A stretch of 64,000 bases of DNA from Georgenia thermotolerans (lineage in GTDB: Bacteria > Actinomycetota > Actinomycetes > Actinomycetales > Actinomycetaceae). Every line of letters starts with the position of its first letter. Position 1 is the stretch's first letter. The DNA is taken from NCBI RefSeq assembly GCF_009193185.1, contig NZ_VUKF01000016.1, positions 30,767-94,766 on the forward strand, read 5' to 3'. Positions 28,178 through 38,046 of this stretch are shown here, piece after piece. The translations under genes and the position numbers were made by a program. The notes under the pieces were generated by a model. That model saw only the letters and a program-made list of their open reading frames with translations. It ran no database searches and had not been told where the DNA came from.

Positions 28178-28234
28178 CTCTTCTCATCGAGGTGTTGCGA
28201 CGACCACCTGAAATCGCCCAGGAACTCCGAGTCC

Positions 28235-29353
28235 TCACCCCGATGCGGCGACCGTCGGCAGTTCGCGGTGGATCGGGGTGTCGATGTCACGGAGCGGCCG
28301 GCCGGTGCCGCCCCACCGAGCGGCGACAATCTCGGCGGCGATGGACACCGCCGTCTCCTCGGGGGTGTGCGCGCCGAGGTCCAGGCCGATCGGGGAGCGC
28401 AGCCGCGCCAGCTGCTCGTCGGTGATCCCCCGTTGTCGGAGCTTGGCGTCGCGGTCGTCGTGCGTCCGCCGGCTGCCCATCACCCCGATGTACGCGGCCG
28501 GCCCATTCAGCGCCTCCACGAGCAGCGGGATGTCGAACTTGGGGTCGTGGGTGAGCACACACAGCACTGTGCGCTCGTCCACCTCGCTCGAGCGCAGGTA
28601 CTCGTGCGGCCACCGCACGACGATCTCGTCGACCTCCGGGAACCGGGCCCGCGTGGCGAAGACCGGGCGGGCGTCGCACACCGTCACGTGATAGCCGAGA
28701 AAGGCACCGACCCGGGCCACCGCGGCGGCGAAGTCGATCGCCCCGAAGACGACCATCCGCGGCGCGGGTGCGAAGGACTCCACGAACACCGACAGCTCGT
28801 CCATGCGCCGCTCGCCGTGGGTACCGAGGTGCACCATCTGGTTGCGGCCGTGCTCGAGCAGGCCGCTGGCCGCGTCCACGATCGCCGCATCCAGCCGCTC
28901 GTTCCCCGTGCCGCCCCGAGCCTCGCCGTCAACGAGGAGCACGTGGCGGCCCACCAGCCCCTGCTCCTGCGCACTCATCACGGTGGCCAGTGCCGTCGGC
29001 CGCTTGGCGTCGACGGCGGTGAGCAGGTCGGCCAGGTGCTCGGGGGTGGCCGGGTCGACGCGCTGGGCGAACAGCTCGATCGTCCCCCCGCACGTCAGGC
29101 CCACCTCGAACGCATCGTCGTCGCTGACGCCGTACCTGACGAGCTGCGGCTCGCCGCTCTCGAGAACCTCGCGGCAAACCTCGTAGACGGCGCCCTCCAC
29201 GCATCCACCCGAGACGCTGCCCACCGCGTCGCCGGCCGCGTTGACGGCCATGGCGGCGCCGGGGCCGCGTGGAGAGGACTTCCAGGTCCGCACCACGGTC
29301 GCGACGGCGAAGGGGGCGGTCCAGGACCGGATACTCTCGAGAATGTCACGCAA
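28235..29353 (-). CDS. xdhC: XdhC/CoxI family molybdenum-enzyme maturation factor
   Basis: A 372-residue protein on the minus strand. The start is a TTG at 29353 behind AAAGGAG, overlapping the mocA-like gene. The N-terminal XdhC_CoxI domain contains SSPRGPGAAMAV, SVSGGCVEGAVYEVCRE and LTCGGTIELF, with the conserved cysteines. The C-terminal Rossmann XdhC_C domain contains VFGAIDFAAAVARVGAFLGY, LTHDPKFD and AYIGVMGSRRTHDDR. XdhC binds and sulfurates molybdenum cofactor and inserts it into xanthine-dehydrogenase-family enzymes in the cytosol. The likely client is the molybdenum hydroxylase at 45625-49812. Confidence 0.92.
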   Translation of the reverse strand: MRDILESIRSWTAPFAVATVVRTWKSSPRGPGAAMAVNAAGDAVGSVSGGCVEGAVYEVCREVLESGEPQLVRYGVSDDDAFEVGLTCGGTIELFAQRVDPATPEHLADLLTAVDAKRPTALATVMSAQEQGLVGRHVLLVDGEARGGTGNERLDAAIVDAASGLLEHGRNQMVHLGTHGERRMDELSVFVESFAPAPRMVVFGAIDFAAAVARVGAFLGYHVTVCDARPVFATRARFPEVDEIVVRWPHEYLRSSEVDERTVLCVLTHDPKFDIPLLVEALNGPAAYIGVMGSRRTHDDRDAKLRQRGITDEQLARLRSPIGLDLGAHTPEETAVSIAAEIVAARWGGTGRPLRDIDTPIHRELPTVAASG

Positions 29354-29942
29354 GTCGGTCGTCTCCTTTCTCGGTGCCGGGCACGGGTCGGCGGACGGGA
29401 TGGGTCGGGCGACCAGTGACGGGCGCCGGCGGGGTGTCGATGTCCTGGCCCGTCGCCAGGTCCGCGCACTCGACGACAAGGTGGTCGTGCTTGCGTAGGT
29501 AAGGACCGGCGCCGTCGTCGTCCGTGAGAGAGGCGAGCAGCGGGGCCAGGTGCGCCTGCGGCAGGACGACGGGGTGTCCCGGGCGGCCCTCGAAGACGGC
29601 CCTGGCAAGCTGATCACCGGCCGCGGCGACGACGTCCGGGCCGACATCGGGGCAGTCCACCACGTGCACCACCACCCGCTCCGCACCAGGGCCGACGGCG
29701 CGAAGCCCGGTCCGTAGCGAGGCGCCGACTCCTCGCTGCCAGCCAGCACAGTGGAGTTCCGTCGCGCCAGTGGGTAGGTCTGGGCGGGCGGCCCCGGTGA
29801 CCACGCGGACCGCGGAGCACCCGCCGTCGCGCAGGGACGCCACCGCACGCTCGAGCCAACCCGGCACAAGTATCTTGGGCATGCCGTACCGGCTCCCGGC
29901 GCCCGCGGCGAGGACGAGCCCCGCACTGTCCGCGATGACCAT
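29346..29942 (-). CDS. MocA-like molybdenum cofactor nucleotidyltransferase
   Basis: A 198-residue NTP-transferase-fold protein on the minus strand. The N-terminal GLVLAAGAGSRYGMPKIL is the nucleotide-binding loop of MobA/MocA proteins. VVHVVDCPDVGPDVVAAAG carries the acidic metal-binding position, and PGHPVVLP follows as in MocA. MocA attaches CMP to molybdopterin to give the cytosine dinucleotide form used by CO-dehydrogenase/aldehyde-oxidase-type hydroxylases. It is upstream of, and overlaps by 8 bp with, xdhC, and is divergent from moaA. Whether the nucleotide is CTP or GTP cannot be read directly; context favours CTP. Confidence 0.83.
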   Translation of the reverse strand: MVIADSAGLVLAAGAGSRYGMPKILVPGWLERAVASLRDGGCSAVRVVTGAARPDLPTGATELHCAGWQRGVGASLRTGLRAVGPGAERVVVHVVDCPDVGPDVVAAAGDQLARAVFEGRPGHPVVLPQAHLAPLLASLTDDDGAGPYLRKHDHLVVECADLATGQDIDTPPAPVTGRPTHPVRRPVPGTEKGDDRLA

Positions 29943-30028
29943 GGTCCCTCCTCCAGCGCTGGTAAAGGGGGCGGGGCAAGTTGTGTATCGGGCTACAGTC
30001 TCACGAAACGATCTATCACACTTGAACG

Positions 30029-31109
30029 ATGTCTCGAGCGGAACGGATGATTGCGATGACGGTGTCGCAGGAACAGCCGGGCGGCCTCTCGCCGGACCGG
30101 CTCCGTCGGTCGCTGCGCGACCTTCGGATCTCGGTCACCGACCGGTGCAACTTCCGGTGCGTGTACTGCACGCCGAAGGAGGTCTTCGGCCGCGACTACG
30201 CCTTCCTGCCCCGAGCCGAGATCCTCACGTTCGAGGAGATCACCCGGGTGGCCCGGGTGGCCGTGGCGCACGGGGTGCAGAAGTTGCGCTTGACTGGAGG
30301 GGAGCCGCTGCTGCGGCGCGGGATCGAGGATCTGGTAGCCGCCCTTGCCGCGCTGCGCACTCCAGACGGCCGCTCGGTGGACATTGCGCTGACCACCAAC
30401 GGCTCGGCGTTGCCGGTCAAGGCGCGAGCTTTGAAGGACGCCGGCCTCACTCGGGTCAGCGTCTCCCTCGACTCTCTCGACCCTGTCCGGTTCGCCGCCA
30501 TGAACGACGTTGGCTTCTCTGTCGAGCGGGTGCTGCGTGGCATCGAGGCTGCGCAGGAGGCCGGGCTTGGACCGGTCAAGGTCAACATGGTCGTCAAGCG
30601 CGGCACCAACGAGGCGGACGTCGTCCCCATGGACCCGCCACTTCCAAGGCACGGGCGTGGTGGTGCGGTTCATCGAGTTCATGGACGTTGGCGTCACGAA
30701 TGGCTGGCGGATGGAGGAGGTGCTGCCCTCGGCGCAAGTACTCGCACGAATCAACGCCGAGTTGCCGCTTCAGCCGGTCGCCCCCGCCTATCGGGGCGAG
30801 ACAGCCGCCAGGTGGCGTTATCGCGATGGGTCTGGCGAGATCGGTGTCATCTCCTCGGTGACCGGCGCGTTCTGCGGGAATTGCACCCGCGCGCGGCTGT
30901 CCACGGACGGCAAGCTCTTCACCTGCCTGTTCGCTGCCGACGGCTATGACCTTCGCGACTTGCTGCGCGACCCGGCAAAAGATGATGACGACCTCGCCGC
31001 CGCGCTGGGCGACGTCTGGAGCATCCGGGCCGACCGGTACTCCGAGTTGCGCTCCCAGTTCGGCGAACGGCCCGCCAATCGCATCGAGATGTCTTACATC
31101 GGTGGCTGA
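30029..31109 (+). pseudogene. moaA: GTP 3',8-cyclase MoaA, frameshifted
   Basis: Radical-SAM enzyme for the first step of molybdopterin synthesis. The first frame (from ATG 30029, possibly 30047 or 30056) runs through SVTDRCNFRCVYC, the first 4Fe-4S motif, and KLRLTGGEPLLRRGIEDLV to about base 30630. There the frame shifts: the expected [19 protein letters not shown] continues one frame over (30634-31109) and includes the second cluster [18 protein letters not shown]. Removing one C from the CCC at about 30635-30637 restores an intact protein of about 359 residues. No stop is present at the lesion itself; the first frame reads on in nonsense to 30949. It is either a recent mutation or a sequencing error. 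Confidence 0.88.
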
Positions 31110-31814
31110 CTGAGCCATATTCCTGCCACTCCGCACTTGTTAGCTATGACTCGCGTGGTAACCGGTGTTGGCTGGGCTGTCGTGAAGTAAGTGAATCCCC
31201 TCTCGAACTCTGAGTCCCAGAGGTGCGGGGCCTCCAAATCACCGCCGGCAAAAGACGCGCGCCCGCCAAGTGCGGGCAAGCTGCGCCCGGCACCCTGGCG
31301 ACCCCGGTCACCATGACCGGTGGGTCGCAGTCCTCGCCGGCCAGTCACTTGCCGGGCTGATCCACTTCCTTTCCCGTCCACCCCTTCGCCAACCCGTGCC
31401 CCCGAGTCAGCGGTAACACGTCTTCGCGCACGGCGTGAGCACCCACGCCATCACGCCCCGCCGCGGAATCGCGCTCGCGGACGCACTAGCGCAGCCAACT
31501 AGCGGCGCCCACGTCGCACGAGGAGAACCACAAGCGCGGCGAGACTAGCGAGAAGGGCAGCGTTCAAGAGTCCCTAGGCTAAGAACCGTTCACTCTTCGA
31601 CCGCCGAAACCGTTCAGTTTTCGAGCGCCGTCGACAGCGGCTCATCCATCCCGGTTTCGTTCCGTCTTCCGCCTCGCCCGATGCTGTTCATCGGCGTGAG
31701 GGCATCGATGGAACAGTACAGTGACGGACGTCTGCACAGAGGCTTCAACTGCGTATGCCGCTTCTGCTCTAGCGCCGGGGATCAGTACCAGTACGCCGAA
31801 GACGCAACGAGTGC
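31110..31814. other. Gene-free stretch
   Basis: About 700 bp with no supportable gene, RNA or repeat. Open frames here are short or have shadow-like composition. The few AT-richer patches (for example 31570-31620) carry no recognisable promoter tied to a gene. Confidence 0.5.
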
Positions 31815-32063
31815 CTACTTTTCCGCCATCGCATTTGCCATGCGGTTCCGTACTTCGTCGGGACTCAGAGGCTCCGCTGTGCGGATCGTCACATGCGCGT
31901 CAAGCCCGTATCGAGTGCTGACGGTGTCTAGGTTCTCGCCGATGTGCTCGGCGAGTTCGCGCAGAGTCCCTGTCCAGGCGGGCCAGTCGGAGCCAAGGCG
32001 GGGCAGTCGGGGAGACCTTGTGAGGCGGTCTAGGCGGCTACGCTGTTCGGCGGTGAGGTCCAT
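31815..32063 (-). CDS. Small hypothetical protein
   Basis: An 82-residue frame on the minus strand, start ATG 32063, beginning MDLTAEQRSRLDRLTRSPRL and containing LRELAEHIGENLDTVSTRYG. The composition is protein-like: charged, balanced, predicted helical, without the Arg/Pro/Ala bias of shadow frames. The LRELAEHIGENLDTV stretch could be a short helix-turn-helix-like segment, but this is weak. It stands alone between gene-free DNA and the IS1380 remnant. I do not recognise a family. Confidence 0.4.
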   Translation of the reverse strand: MDLTAEQRSRLDRLTRSPRLPRLGSDWPAWTGTLRELAEHIGENLDTVSTRYGLDAHVTIRTAEPLSPDEVRNRMANAMAEK

Positions 32064-32149
32064 GGTTGTCAGCGTGGACCCGCCCGAACTCTGAACACGG
32101 GAGGCAGCCGTTGGGCGTGTCCCGTTGACCCTCAACCGGATAGGGGCTT

Positions 32150-33230
32150 AGCCCCGATCCACCGATGAAGCGGGGTCGGTGGCCTGATTTCGGGCGAGGT
32201 GGTCTTGAGGGCATGAGGCAGCCGCGGTCTGACCGGCTTTTCCACTGGGTTCCTTCTCGTGTGGACGGGGACTGACGGTCAGGCGATCGCGGTGACTGCT
32301 CGAGGGAAGAGCGGTCGTAGAGGGTCGGCCAGGCGGTTTGCCAGCGCCAGCCGGTGGGCAGGTGCAGGCGTAGGCGCCTGGCGGAGGTCGCGATCCGGGC
32401 TGGGACGGGCGACGAGCTTGCGGCGGATTGTCGCGGTGGTCGCCCGGGCTAGTGTCCGCGCCTTGGTTAGGGTGGCGGCGGCGCGGGTGAGGTTGAAGGC
32501 CATGACGGCACAGACAAACCAGGCGGCACCTTTGCGCAGCCGCTGGGCGGCGATCACCGGCGCGATCTGGTCGGTGGAGACCGTGGCGAGCAGGGCGTTC
32601 AGGCCCCGGACCCCGGAGTAGCCGAAGCCCGCGCCCTGCTTGGCGTAGCCGTGGACATCGACGATGGTGTCGTCGATGTCGACCATCACCGTCCTGGTGT
32701 CCCGCGGTCCGCCGAGGAGCCCGGTGGTCTCAGCCAGGTGCCGCAGGAACCGTGAGGCGATGGCGTCTGCCTGGTGGACGTGGCCGAAGGTGAAGGCGCG
32801 CAGGAACTGCCCCAGCCTGGAGGGGCGTAGGCGCCGGCGAAGACCTTGCCCATCCCGCCGTGGCGCAGCAGGCCCATGTCCTCGATGCTGTCGGCGCCGG
32901 CGGCCATGCCGGCTACCAGCGAGGAGAGCTTCAACCCGGCGTTGGCGCCCTTGTCCGTCGGCGCGCTCAGGTGCTCATCACCCAGCTCGGCCAGCCCCGC
33001 ACAGCGGGCCAAGCCCATCACCGGCACCAGTCCGACCGCCGACACGAGGTTGGGCTCATCGAAGACCGGGGAGACGACGGGTCGGGTGTGAGAGAGTTGC
33101 ATCTCGAGATGCCCTTCTTTGACTGCCGATACGGATTCTAAGAAAGTCGTATCTTCCCAGGTCAGGTCAGGAGGGCATCCTCGCTTTCCCGCGCCTACCC
33201 ACAGCCCCGGCCCATCGGTGGATTGAGGCT
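32150..33230. mobile_element. IS1380-family element, internally deleted
   Basis: Terminal inverted repeats of 26 bp match at 21 positions (32150-32175 against the complement of 33205-33230; shared core ATCCACCGATG). The element is about 1.08 kb, whereas complete IS1380 elements are about 1.6-1.7 kb. The difference is explained by an internal deletion in the transposase. Confidence 0.75.
32279..33102 (-). pseudogene. IS1380 transposase, frameshifted and internally deleted
   Basis: The N-terminal part starts at ATG 33102 (MQLSHTRPVVSPVFDEPNLV) and runs to GGMGKVFAGAYAP. A one-base deletion near 32828 then shifts the frame, after which RTVMVDIDDTIVDVHGYAKQ and RGLNALLATVSTDQ continue. At QRLRKGA the sequence jumps directly to AWFVCAVMAFNLTRAAATLT, the C-terminal block of IS1380 transposases. 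The central portion, including most of the catalytic core, has been deleted. It is non-functional; the remaining ends could in principle be moved in trans. Confidence 0.8.
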
Positions 33231-33277
33231 GAGTGATCCGCCATCTAATGGTAGGAGGCTGCTCCAGGGAATCTACT

Positions 33278-33751
33278 CTAATGCAAGCCCGGGGCGTGGT
33301 CGAAGATGAGGCTCGTATTGGTGGCAGCGACCTCTTCACGAATACTCAGGGTGTCGCTGACGAGATCGCGCAATGCGGCGGCATCGCGCACGGCAACGTG
33401 CAGTAGGAAGTCGCGGTCCCCGGCGACGAAGTAGACGTGCCTAGTTGCGGGCAGCTGTTCCAGGTACGCCTGGAACGGTCGCAAGTTGCCGCGGGCATGG
33501 GCGTGCAACCGGATCGCAATAAGGGCTTCGAGTTGGAGGCCTACCGCTGCGGGGTCAACGTCAGCGTAGAAGCCGCGGATGGCTCCGGATGAGACGAGCG
33601 CGCGAACACGCTTGTGAGAGGTGGATTCGGCGACCCCGACGCGCGCCGCTAGTTCGCTGTTCGGCATCCGGCCATTCCCCTCAAGTTGACTCAGGATGGC
33701 CCGATCGATGTCGTCCAGGCCATGCGGGTTCGAGGATCCTTGCCCCGACAT
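33278..33751 (-). CDS. Lrp/AsnC family transcriptional regulator
   Basis: A 157-residue regulator on the minus strand, start ATG 33751. The N-terminal helix-turn-helix reads LDDIDRAILSQLEGNGRMPN and SELAARVGVAESTSHKRVRALVSS in overlapping order (about 12-55). The C-terminal RAM ligand domain (about 70-150) includes VGLQLEALIAIRLHAHARGN and FVAGDRDFLLHVAVRD. The family binds amino acids and typically controls a divergent amino-acid catabolic gene. Here the divergent neighbour is a DadA-like oxidoreductase 135 bp away, so control of D-amino acid or alanine use is a reasonable inference. Confidence 0.93.
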   Translation of the reverse strand: MSGQGSSNPHGLDDIDRAILSQLEGNGRMPNSELAARVGVAESTSHKRVRALVSSGAIRGFYADVDPAAVGLQLEALIAIRLHAHARGNLRPFQAYLEQLPATRHVYFVAGDRDFLLHVAVRDAAALRDLVSDTLSIREEVAATNTSLIFDHAPGLH

Positions 33752-33885
33752 ATAAGCCGCCCCTCTGCGTGCCGAAGGTTCCTTCGAAGTGTAGCCAAAC
33801 TCGGGAGGATCCTCACATCTGCTCCCATGAACTGCGTGATTCTGCATACTCGTCCCATTGTCGGCGACCAAAGAGGGGGTCGAAG

Positions 33886-35106
33886 GTGCGATCGATCGTC
33901 ATCGGCGCGGGGATGGTAGGACTGGCGACCGCATGGCACCTGCAGGAGTACGGGGTTGAAGTCACCGTCCTTGACCGCACCGGCGTCGCGGCGGGTTCGT
34001 CATGGGGTAATGCAGGCTGGCTGACGCCAGGCAAGGCGATTCCGCTTGCCGATCCAAGTCTGTGGTCGTATGCCCCGAGGGCACTGTTGGATCCGGATGC
34101 CGCGCTGCATGTGCCGTTCCGCGTGGATGCTGGTTTGTGGCTTTTTCTCGCGAGGTTCGCGTCTCACGGCACCATGCGGGCGTGGAATCGCACCATGGCC
34201 GCGCTCACCCCGATCGACAAGATCGCACTGGACTGTTTCGACGAACTGGCCGCCGGTGGCGTGAACGCCTGGACGCGGAAGGGGCCGTTCGTCATTGGCT
34301 TTACTGAGCAGGCACATGCCGAGGGGTTCGTACGAGAAATTGAGGGGGTCATCCGCCACGGCCAGGATGTGCCGTTCGAGCGCTTATACCAACCGCGTGA
34401 CCTCGCCCCTCAACTCTCAGAAGCTGTGGCATTTGCTTACCGGCTTGATGGGCAGCGGTTCATCGAGCCGGCGCCCTATGTTGAAGCGCTTGCGGATGCT
34501 GTCATCGCCCGGGGCGGGAAGATCCTCCCGGGGGTTGAGGCGCGCAGGGTGGGCTCTGGGCGTCGGCCCACGGTGACGCTGATTGACGGTGCGCAGATGG
34601 AGGCGGACTCGGTCGTGATCGCCACGGGGGCCTGGATGCCACGACTCGCTCGCCCGCTGGGGGTTGGGGTTCAAGTCCAGGCTGGGCGCGGCTATTCGTT
34701 TACGGTGCAAACCGAAGACCCAGCGCGGCATCCGGTGTACTTACCGTTCCAACGTATTGCGTGTACCCCATACCAGGGCCGGTTCCGGATCGCAGGAACG
34801 ATGGAGTTTCGCCGCCCTGATGAGCCGCTGCAACCACGCCGCATCGAGGCCGTAATCAATCAAGCTCGTACGCTGCTGACAGGTATCAACTTTGAAGAGC
34901 GTCAGGACGAATGGGTCGGCTCGCGGCCGGTTACTCCGGACGGGCTCCCATTGGTCGGGGAAACCCGCGCACCGGGGGTCTACGTTGCTGGTGGGCACGG
35001 CATGTGGGGGATCGTTCTTGGGCCTGCCACCGGAAAGCTATTAGCCGAAAAGGTCGTCACGGGAAAGACTGACCCTGCAATCGCGCCGTTTGACCCGTTG
35101 AGGTAG
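33886..35106 (+). CDS. FAD-dependent D-amino acid dehydrogenase (DadA-like)
   Basis: A 406-residue DAO-fold flavoenzyme. The start is GTG 33886 behind GAGGGGG. The N-terminal dinucleotide motif is VIGAGMVGLATAWHLQEYG (residues 5-23). WGNAGWLTPGKAIPLADPS is the DadA signature near the flavin, and VGSRPVTPDGLPLVGET with GHGMWGIVLGPATG closes the C-terminal FAD site. DadA oxidises D-alanine and other D-amino acids to 2-oxoacids and ammonia, passing electrons to the respiratory chain. It is divergent from an lrp gene and upstream of PPDK copy 2; alanine racemase is encoded at 50704. Related glycine/sarcosine oxidases cannot be fully excluded. Confidence 0.88.
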   Translation: MRSIVIGAGMVGLATAWHLQEYGVEVTVLDRTGVAAGSSWGNAGWLTPGKAIPLADPSLWSYAPRALLDPDAALHVPFRVDAGLWLFLARFASHGTMRAWNRTMAALTPIDKIALDCFDELAAGGVNAWTRKGPFVIGFTEQAHAEGFVREIEGVIRHGQDVPFERLYQPRDLAPQLSEAVAFAYRLDGQRFIEPAPYVEALADAVIARGGKILPGVEARRVGSGRRPTVTLIDGAQMEADSVVIATGAWMPRLARPLGVGVQVQAGRGYSFTVQTEDPARHPVYLPFQRIACTPYQGRFRIAGTMEFRRPDEPLQPRRIEAVINQARTLLTGINFEERQDEWVGSRPVTPDGLPLVGETRAPGVYVAGGHGMWGIVLGPATGKLLAEKVVTGKTDPAIAPFDPLR

Positions 35107-35255
35107 ATGTGAACCGGAAATCGGGCCTCATTTTGCTAGCATGTCCGGCCGCCTTGCGCCGCTTAATCCGCATCGACTTCAGCATCGGCACCGAGAGTTG
35201 TGGGCCTCGCGTTCGCCCCGGGGCTCGCTGATGCACTTTCTAAGGAGACTATAAA

Positions 35256-37964
35256 GTGGCCAAGTTCGTCTACCGGTTCAGCGAAGGCAACAAGGACCTG
35301 AAGGACCTGCTGGGTGGTAAGGGGGCGAACCTGGCGGAAATGAACAAGATCGGCCTGCCGGTCCCGCCGGGCTTCACGATCACCACGGAGGCGTGCCGGG
35401 CTTACATGCGGCGCGGGTTGGTCCCGCCGGAGCTGCGGGTGGAGGTCACCACCGCGATGCGTCGGATGGAGGACGAGATGGGTCGTCAGCTGGGCAACTT
35501 CCATGACCCCCTCCTGCTGTCAGTGCGCTCGGGGGCGAAGTTCTCGATGCCAGGGATGATGGACACGGTCCTGAACGTGGGGCTGAACGACGCGTCGGTG
35601 CAGGGGCTGGCGGAGTTCTCCGGCGACCTGCGGTTCGCGTGGGACTCGTACCGGCGGCTGATCCAGATGTTCGGCAAGACGGTGCTGGGCATCGACGGCG
35701 GGCTGTTCGCGGGGGCGCTGGAGGAGAAGAAGAAGGAAGTCAGAGCAGAGTCGGACGTCGACCTGTCGGCCGACGACCTCAAGGACCTGGTCGCCGAGTT
35801 CAAGCGGATCGTGCGCGACCAGACCGGTGAGGACTTCCCCCAGCACCCGCGGCAGCAGCTGGACATGGCGATCGAGGCGGTCTTCGACTCGTGGAACACC
35901 GAGCGGGCCCGGCTCTACCGGCGTCGCGAGCGCATCCCGAACGATCTGGGGACTGCCGTCAACGTTCAGGCAATGGTCTTCGGCAACCTAGGCGAGACGT
36001 CCGGGACGGGGGTGGCGTTCACCCGCGACCCCTCGACTGGGCACTCCGGGGTGTACGGGGACTACCTGCCCAACGCCCAGGGCGAGGACGTGGTCGCCGG
36101 CATCCGCAACACGTTGACGCTGGCTGAGCTGGAGACGCTGGACGCGAAGTCCTACGACGAGCTGATGCAGGCGATGCGGCGTCTGGAGACGCACTACCGG
36201 GACCTGTGCGACATCGAGTTCACGATCGAGCGGGGCAAGTTGTGGCTGCTGCAGACCCGGGTGGGCAAGCGCACCGCGGGGGCGGCGTTCCGGGTGGCGA
36301 CCCAGCTGGTGGACGAGAACCTCATCACCATGGACGAGGCGATCTCCCGGGTCACCGGGGCCCAGCTGTCCCAGCTGCTGTTCCCGCAGTTCGACGGCCA
36401 GGCTGACCGCAAGCTCCTCACCAAGGCCATGGGGGCCTCCCCGGGGGCCGCCGTCGGGGAGATCGTCCTGGACAACGCCCAGGCCCTGGAGCGGTCGAAC
36501 GCGGGCGCGAACGTGATCCTGGTGCGCCGGGAGACCAACCCGGACGACCTGCAGGGCATGATGGTCGCCGCCGGGGTGCTGACCTCCCGGGGTGGGAAGA
36601 CCTCCCATGCCGCGGTCGTCGCCCGCGGCATGGGCACGACCGCGGTGGTCGGTGCCGAGGAGCTCGACGTTGAAGTCGCCGCCCAGGAGGTCCGGGTGGA
36701 CGGTCAAGTGCTGCGCCCGGGCGACGTCATCGCCCTGGACGGGTCCACCGGGGAGGTGTTCCTCGGCGATGTGCCGGTGGTCGACTCCCCGGTGATGCGC
36801 TACATCTCCGCCGGTCTGGACGCCGGGCTGGACGGATGCGAGACCGAGGCGATGCGCGAGCTGGTGCTCGCCGTGGACCGGATCCTGACCCACGCCGACC
36901 GGGTGCGGCGGATGCAGGTGCGCGCCAACGCCGACACTGCCGAGGATGGGCGCCGAGCGCGTGAGCGCGGCGCGCAGGGGGTGGGGCTGTGCCGCACCGA
37001 GCACCAGTTCCTCGGCGACCGGCGCGAGTACATCGAGCATCTGGTCCTGGCCGAGGGGGAGCAGGCCCGGGAGGCGGCGCTGGCCGAACTGCTGCCGCTG
37101 CAGCGGCAGGACTTCGTCGACCTACTCGAGGCCATGGACGGCCTGCCCACCACCATCCGGCTCATCGACCCGCCGCTACACGAGTTCCTCCCGGACCTGA
37201 CCGACCTCGCCGTGAAGGTTGCGCTGGCCAGGGACAAGGGCGAGCCGGCCGAGCGGGAGGAGAAGCTGCTCGCCGCCGTGCACCGCATGCACGAGCAGAA
37301 CCCCATGCTCGGCCTGCGCGGGGTGCGGCTCGGGCTGAAGGTGCCTGGCCTGTTCGCCCTGCAGATCCGCGCGATCGCCGAGGCCACCGTGCAACTGCGG
37401 CAGGCTGGGAAGGACCCGCGCCCGGAGATCATGGTCCCCCTCGTCGGGTCGGTCCGGGAGCTGCAGATCGTCCGCGAGGAGGCCGAGGACATCCTGGCCG
37501 AGGTCGGCCGGGCGGCCGGAACGGTCCTGGACCTGCCCATCGGGTGCATGATCGAGCTGCCCCGGGCGGCGCTGACCGCCCACCGCATCGCCGAGGAGGC
37601 AGACTTCTTCTCCTTCGGCACCAACGACCTGACCCAGACCACCTGGGGCTTCTCCCGCGACGACGTCGAGGGCGCATTCTTCGCCGACTACCTCGAGAAC
37701 GGGGTGCTCACCATCTCCCCGTTCGAGACCCTCGACGCCGACGGCGTCGGTGCCCTGGTCGTCGCAGGCGCCACCGGTGGGCGTTCCACCGAGCCGCAGC
37801 TGCACCTGGGCGTGTGCGGCGAGCACGGCGGCGACCCCGAGTCCATCCACTTCTTCCACAACGCCGGGCTCGACTACGTCTCCTGCTCCCCGTTCCGCGT
37901 CCCGATCGCGCGCCTCGAGGCCGGCCGCGCCGCCGTCACGGCCGGGGAGGACGCCACCGCCTGA
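35256..37964 (+). CDS. ppdK: Pyruvate, phosphate dikinase, copy 2
   Basis: A 902-residue paralogue of the enzyme at 11945, GTG start behind AAGGAG. All key parts are intact: [25 protein letters not shown], the phosphohistidine loop [15 protein letters not shown] (His at about 451), [10 protein letters not shown] and the C-terminal Cys in [10 protein letters not shown]. Long stretches are identical to copy 1 at protein level, with differences concentrated in the 130-190 region and near 540-560. It lies between a D-amino acid dehydrogenase and an F420-dependent glucose-6-phosphate dehydrogenase homologue, suggesting use in PEP formation from pyruvate made by alanine breakdown. The regulatory Thr two residues before the His is conserved. 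Confidence 0.97.
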   Translation: MAKFVYRFSEGNKDLKDLLGGKGANLAEMNKIGLPVPPGFTITTEACRAYMRRGLVPPELRVEVTTAMRRMEDEMGRQLGNFHDPLLLSVRSGAKFSMPGMMDTVLNVGLNDASVQGLAEFSGDLRFAWDSYRRLIQMFGKTVLGIDGGLFAGALEEKKKEVRAESDVDLSADDLKDLVAEFKRIVRDQTGEDFPQHPRQQLDMAIEAVFDSWNTERARLYRRRERIPNDLGTAVNVQAMVFGNLGETSGTGVAFTRDPSTGHSGVYGDYLPNAQGEDVVAGIRNTLTLAELETLDAKSYDELMQAMRRLETHYRDLCDIEFTIERGKLWLLQTRVGKRTAGAAFRVATQLVDENLITMDEAISRVTGAQLSQLLFPQFDGQADRKLLTKAMGASPGAAVGEIVLDNAQALERSNAGANVILVRRETNPDDLQGMMVAAGVLTSRGGKTSHAAVVARGMGTTAVVGAEELDVEVAAQEVRVDGQVLRPGDVIALDGSTGEVFLGDVPVVDSPVMRYISAGLDAGLDGCETEAMRELVLAVDRILTHADRVRRMQVRANADTAEDGRRARERGAQGVGLCRTEHQFLGDRREYIEHLVLAEGEQAREAALAELLPLQRQDFVDLLEAMDGLPTTIRLIDPPLHEFLPDLTDLAVKVALARDKGEPAEREEKLLAAVHRMHEQNPMLGLRGVRLGLKVPGLFALQIRAIAEATVQLRQAGKDPRPEIMVPLVGSVRELQIVREEAEDILAEVGRAAGTVLDLPIGCMIELPRAALTAHRIAEEADFFSFGTNDLTQTTWGFSRDDVEGAFFADYLENGVLTISPFETLDADGVGALVVAGATGGRSTEPQLHLGVCGEHGGDPESIHFFHNAGLDYVSCSPFRVPIARLEAGRAAVTAGEDATA

Positions 37965-38046
37965 CCCCCATTCCCCAGTTTGCCCAAGCCGCACGCCACT
38001 AGACGGCCATGTTGTTGCATCTGACAGGAACTATGAGGAGAGAACA

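Noticed and set aside
29353..29926. XdhC with a 190-residue N-terminal extension
   Set aside because: The extension is the shadow of the overlapping mocA-like gene in another frame; the TTG at 29353 behind AAAGGAG is the sensible start.
30510..31109. Separate radical-SAM-like protein downstream of moaA
   Set aside because: It continues moaA in another frame; a single-base change joins both into one standard-length MoaA.
31094..31381. 95-codon minus-strand frame after moaA
   Set aside because: No ribosome site, no recognisable domain, overlaps the moaA end; support is too weak to call.
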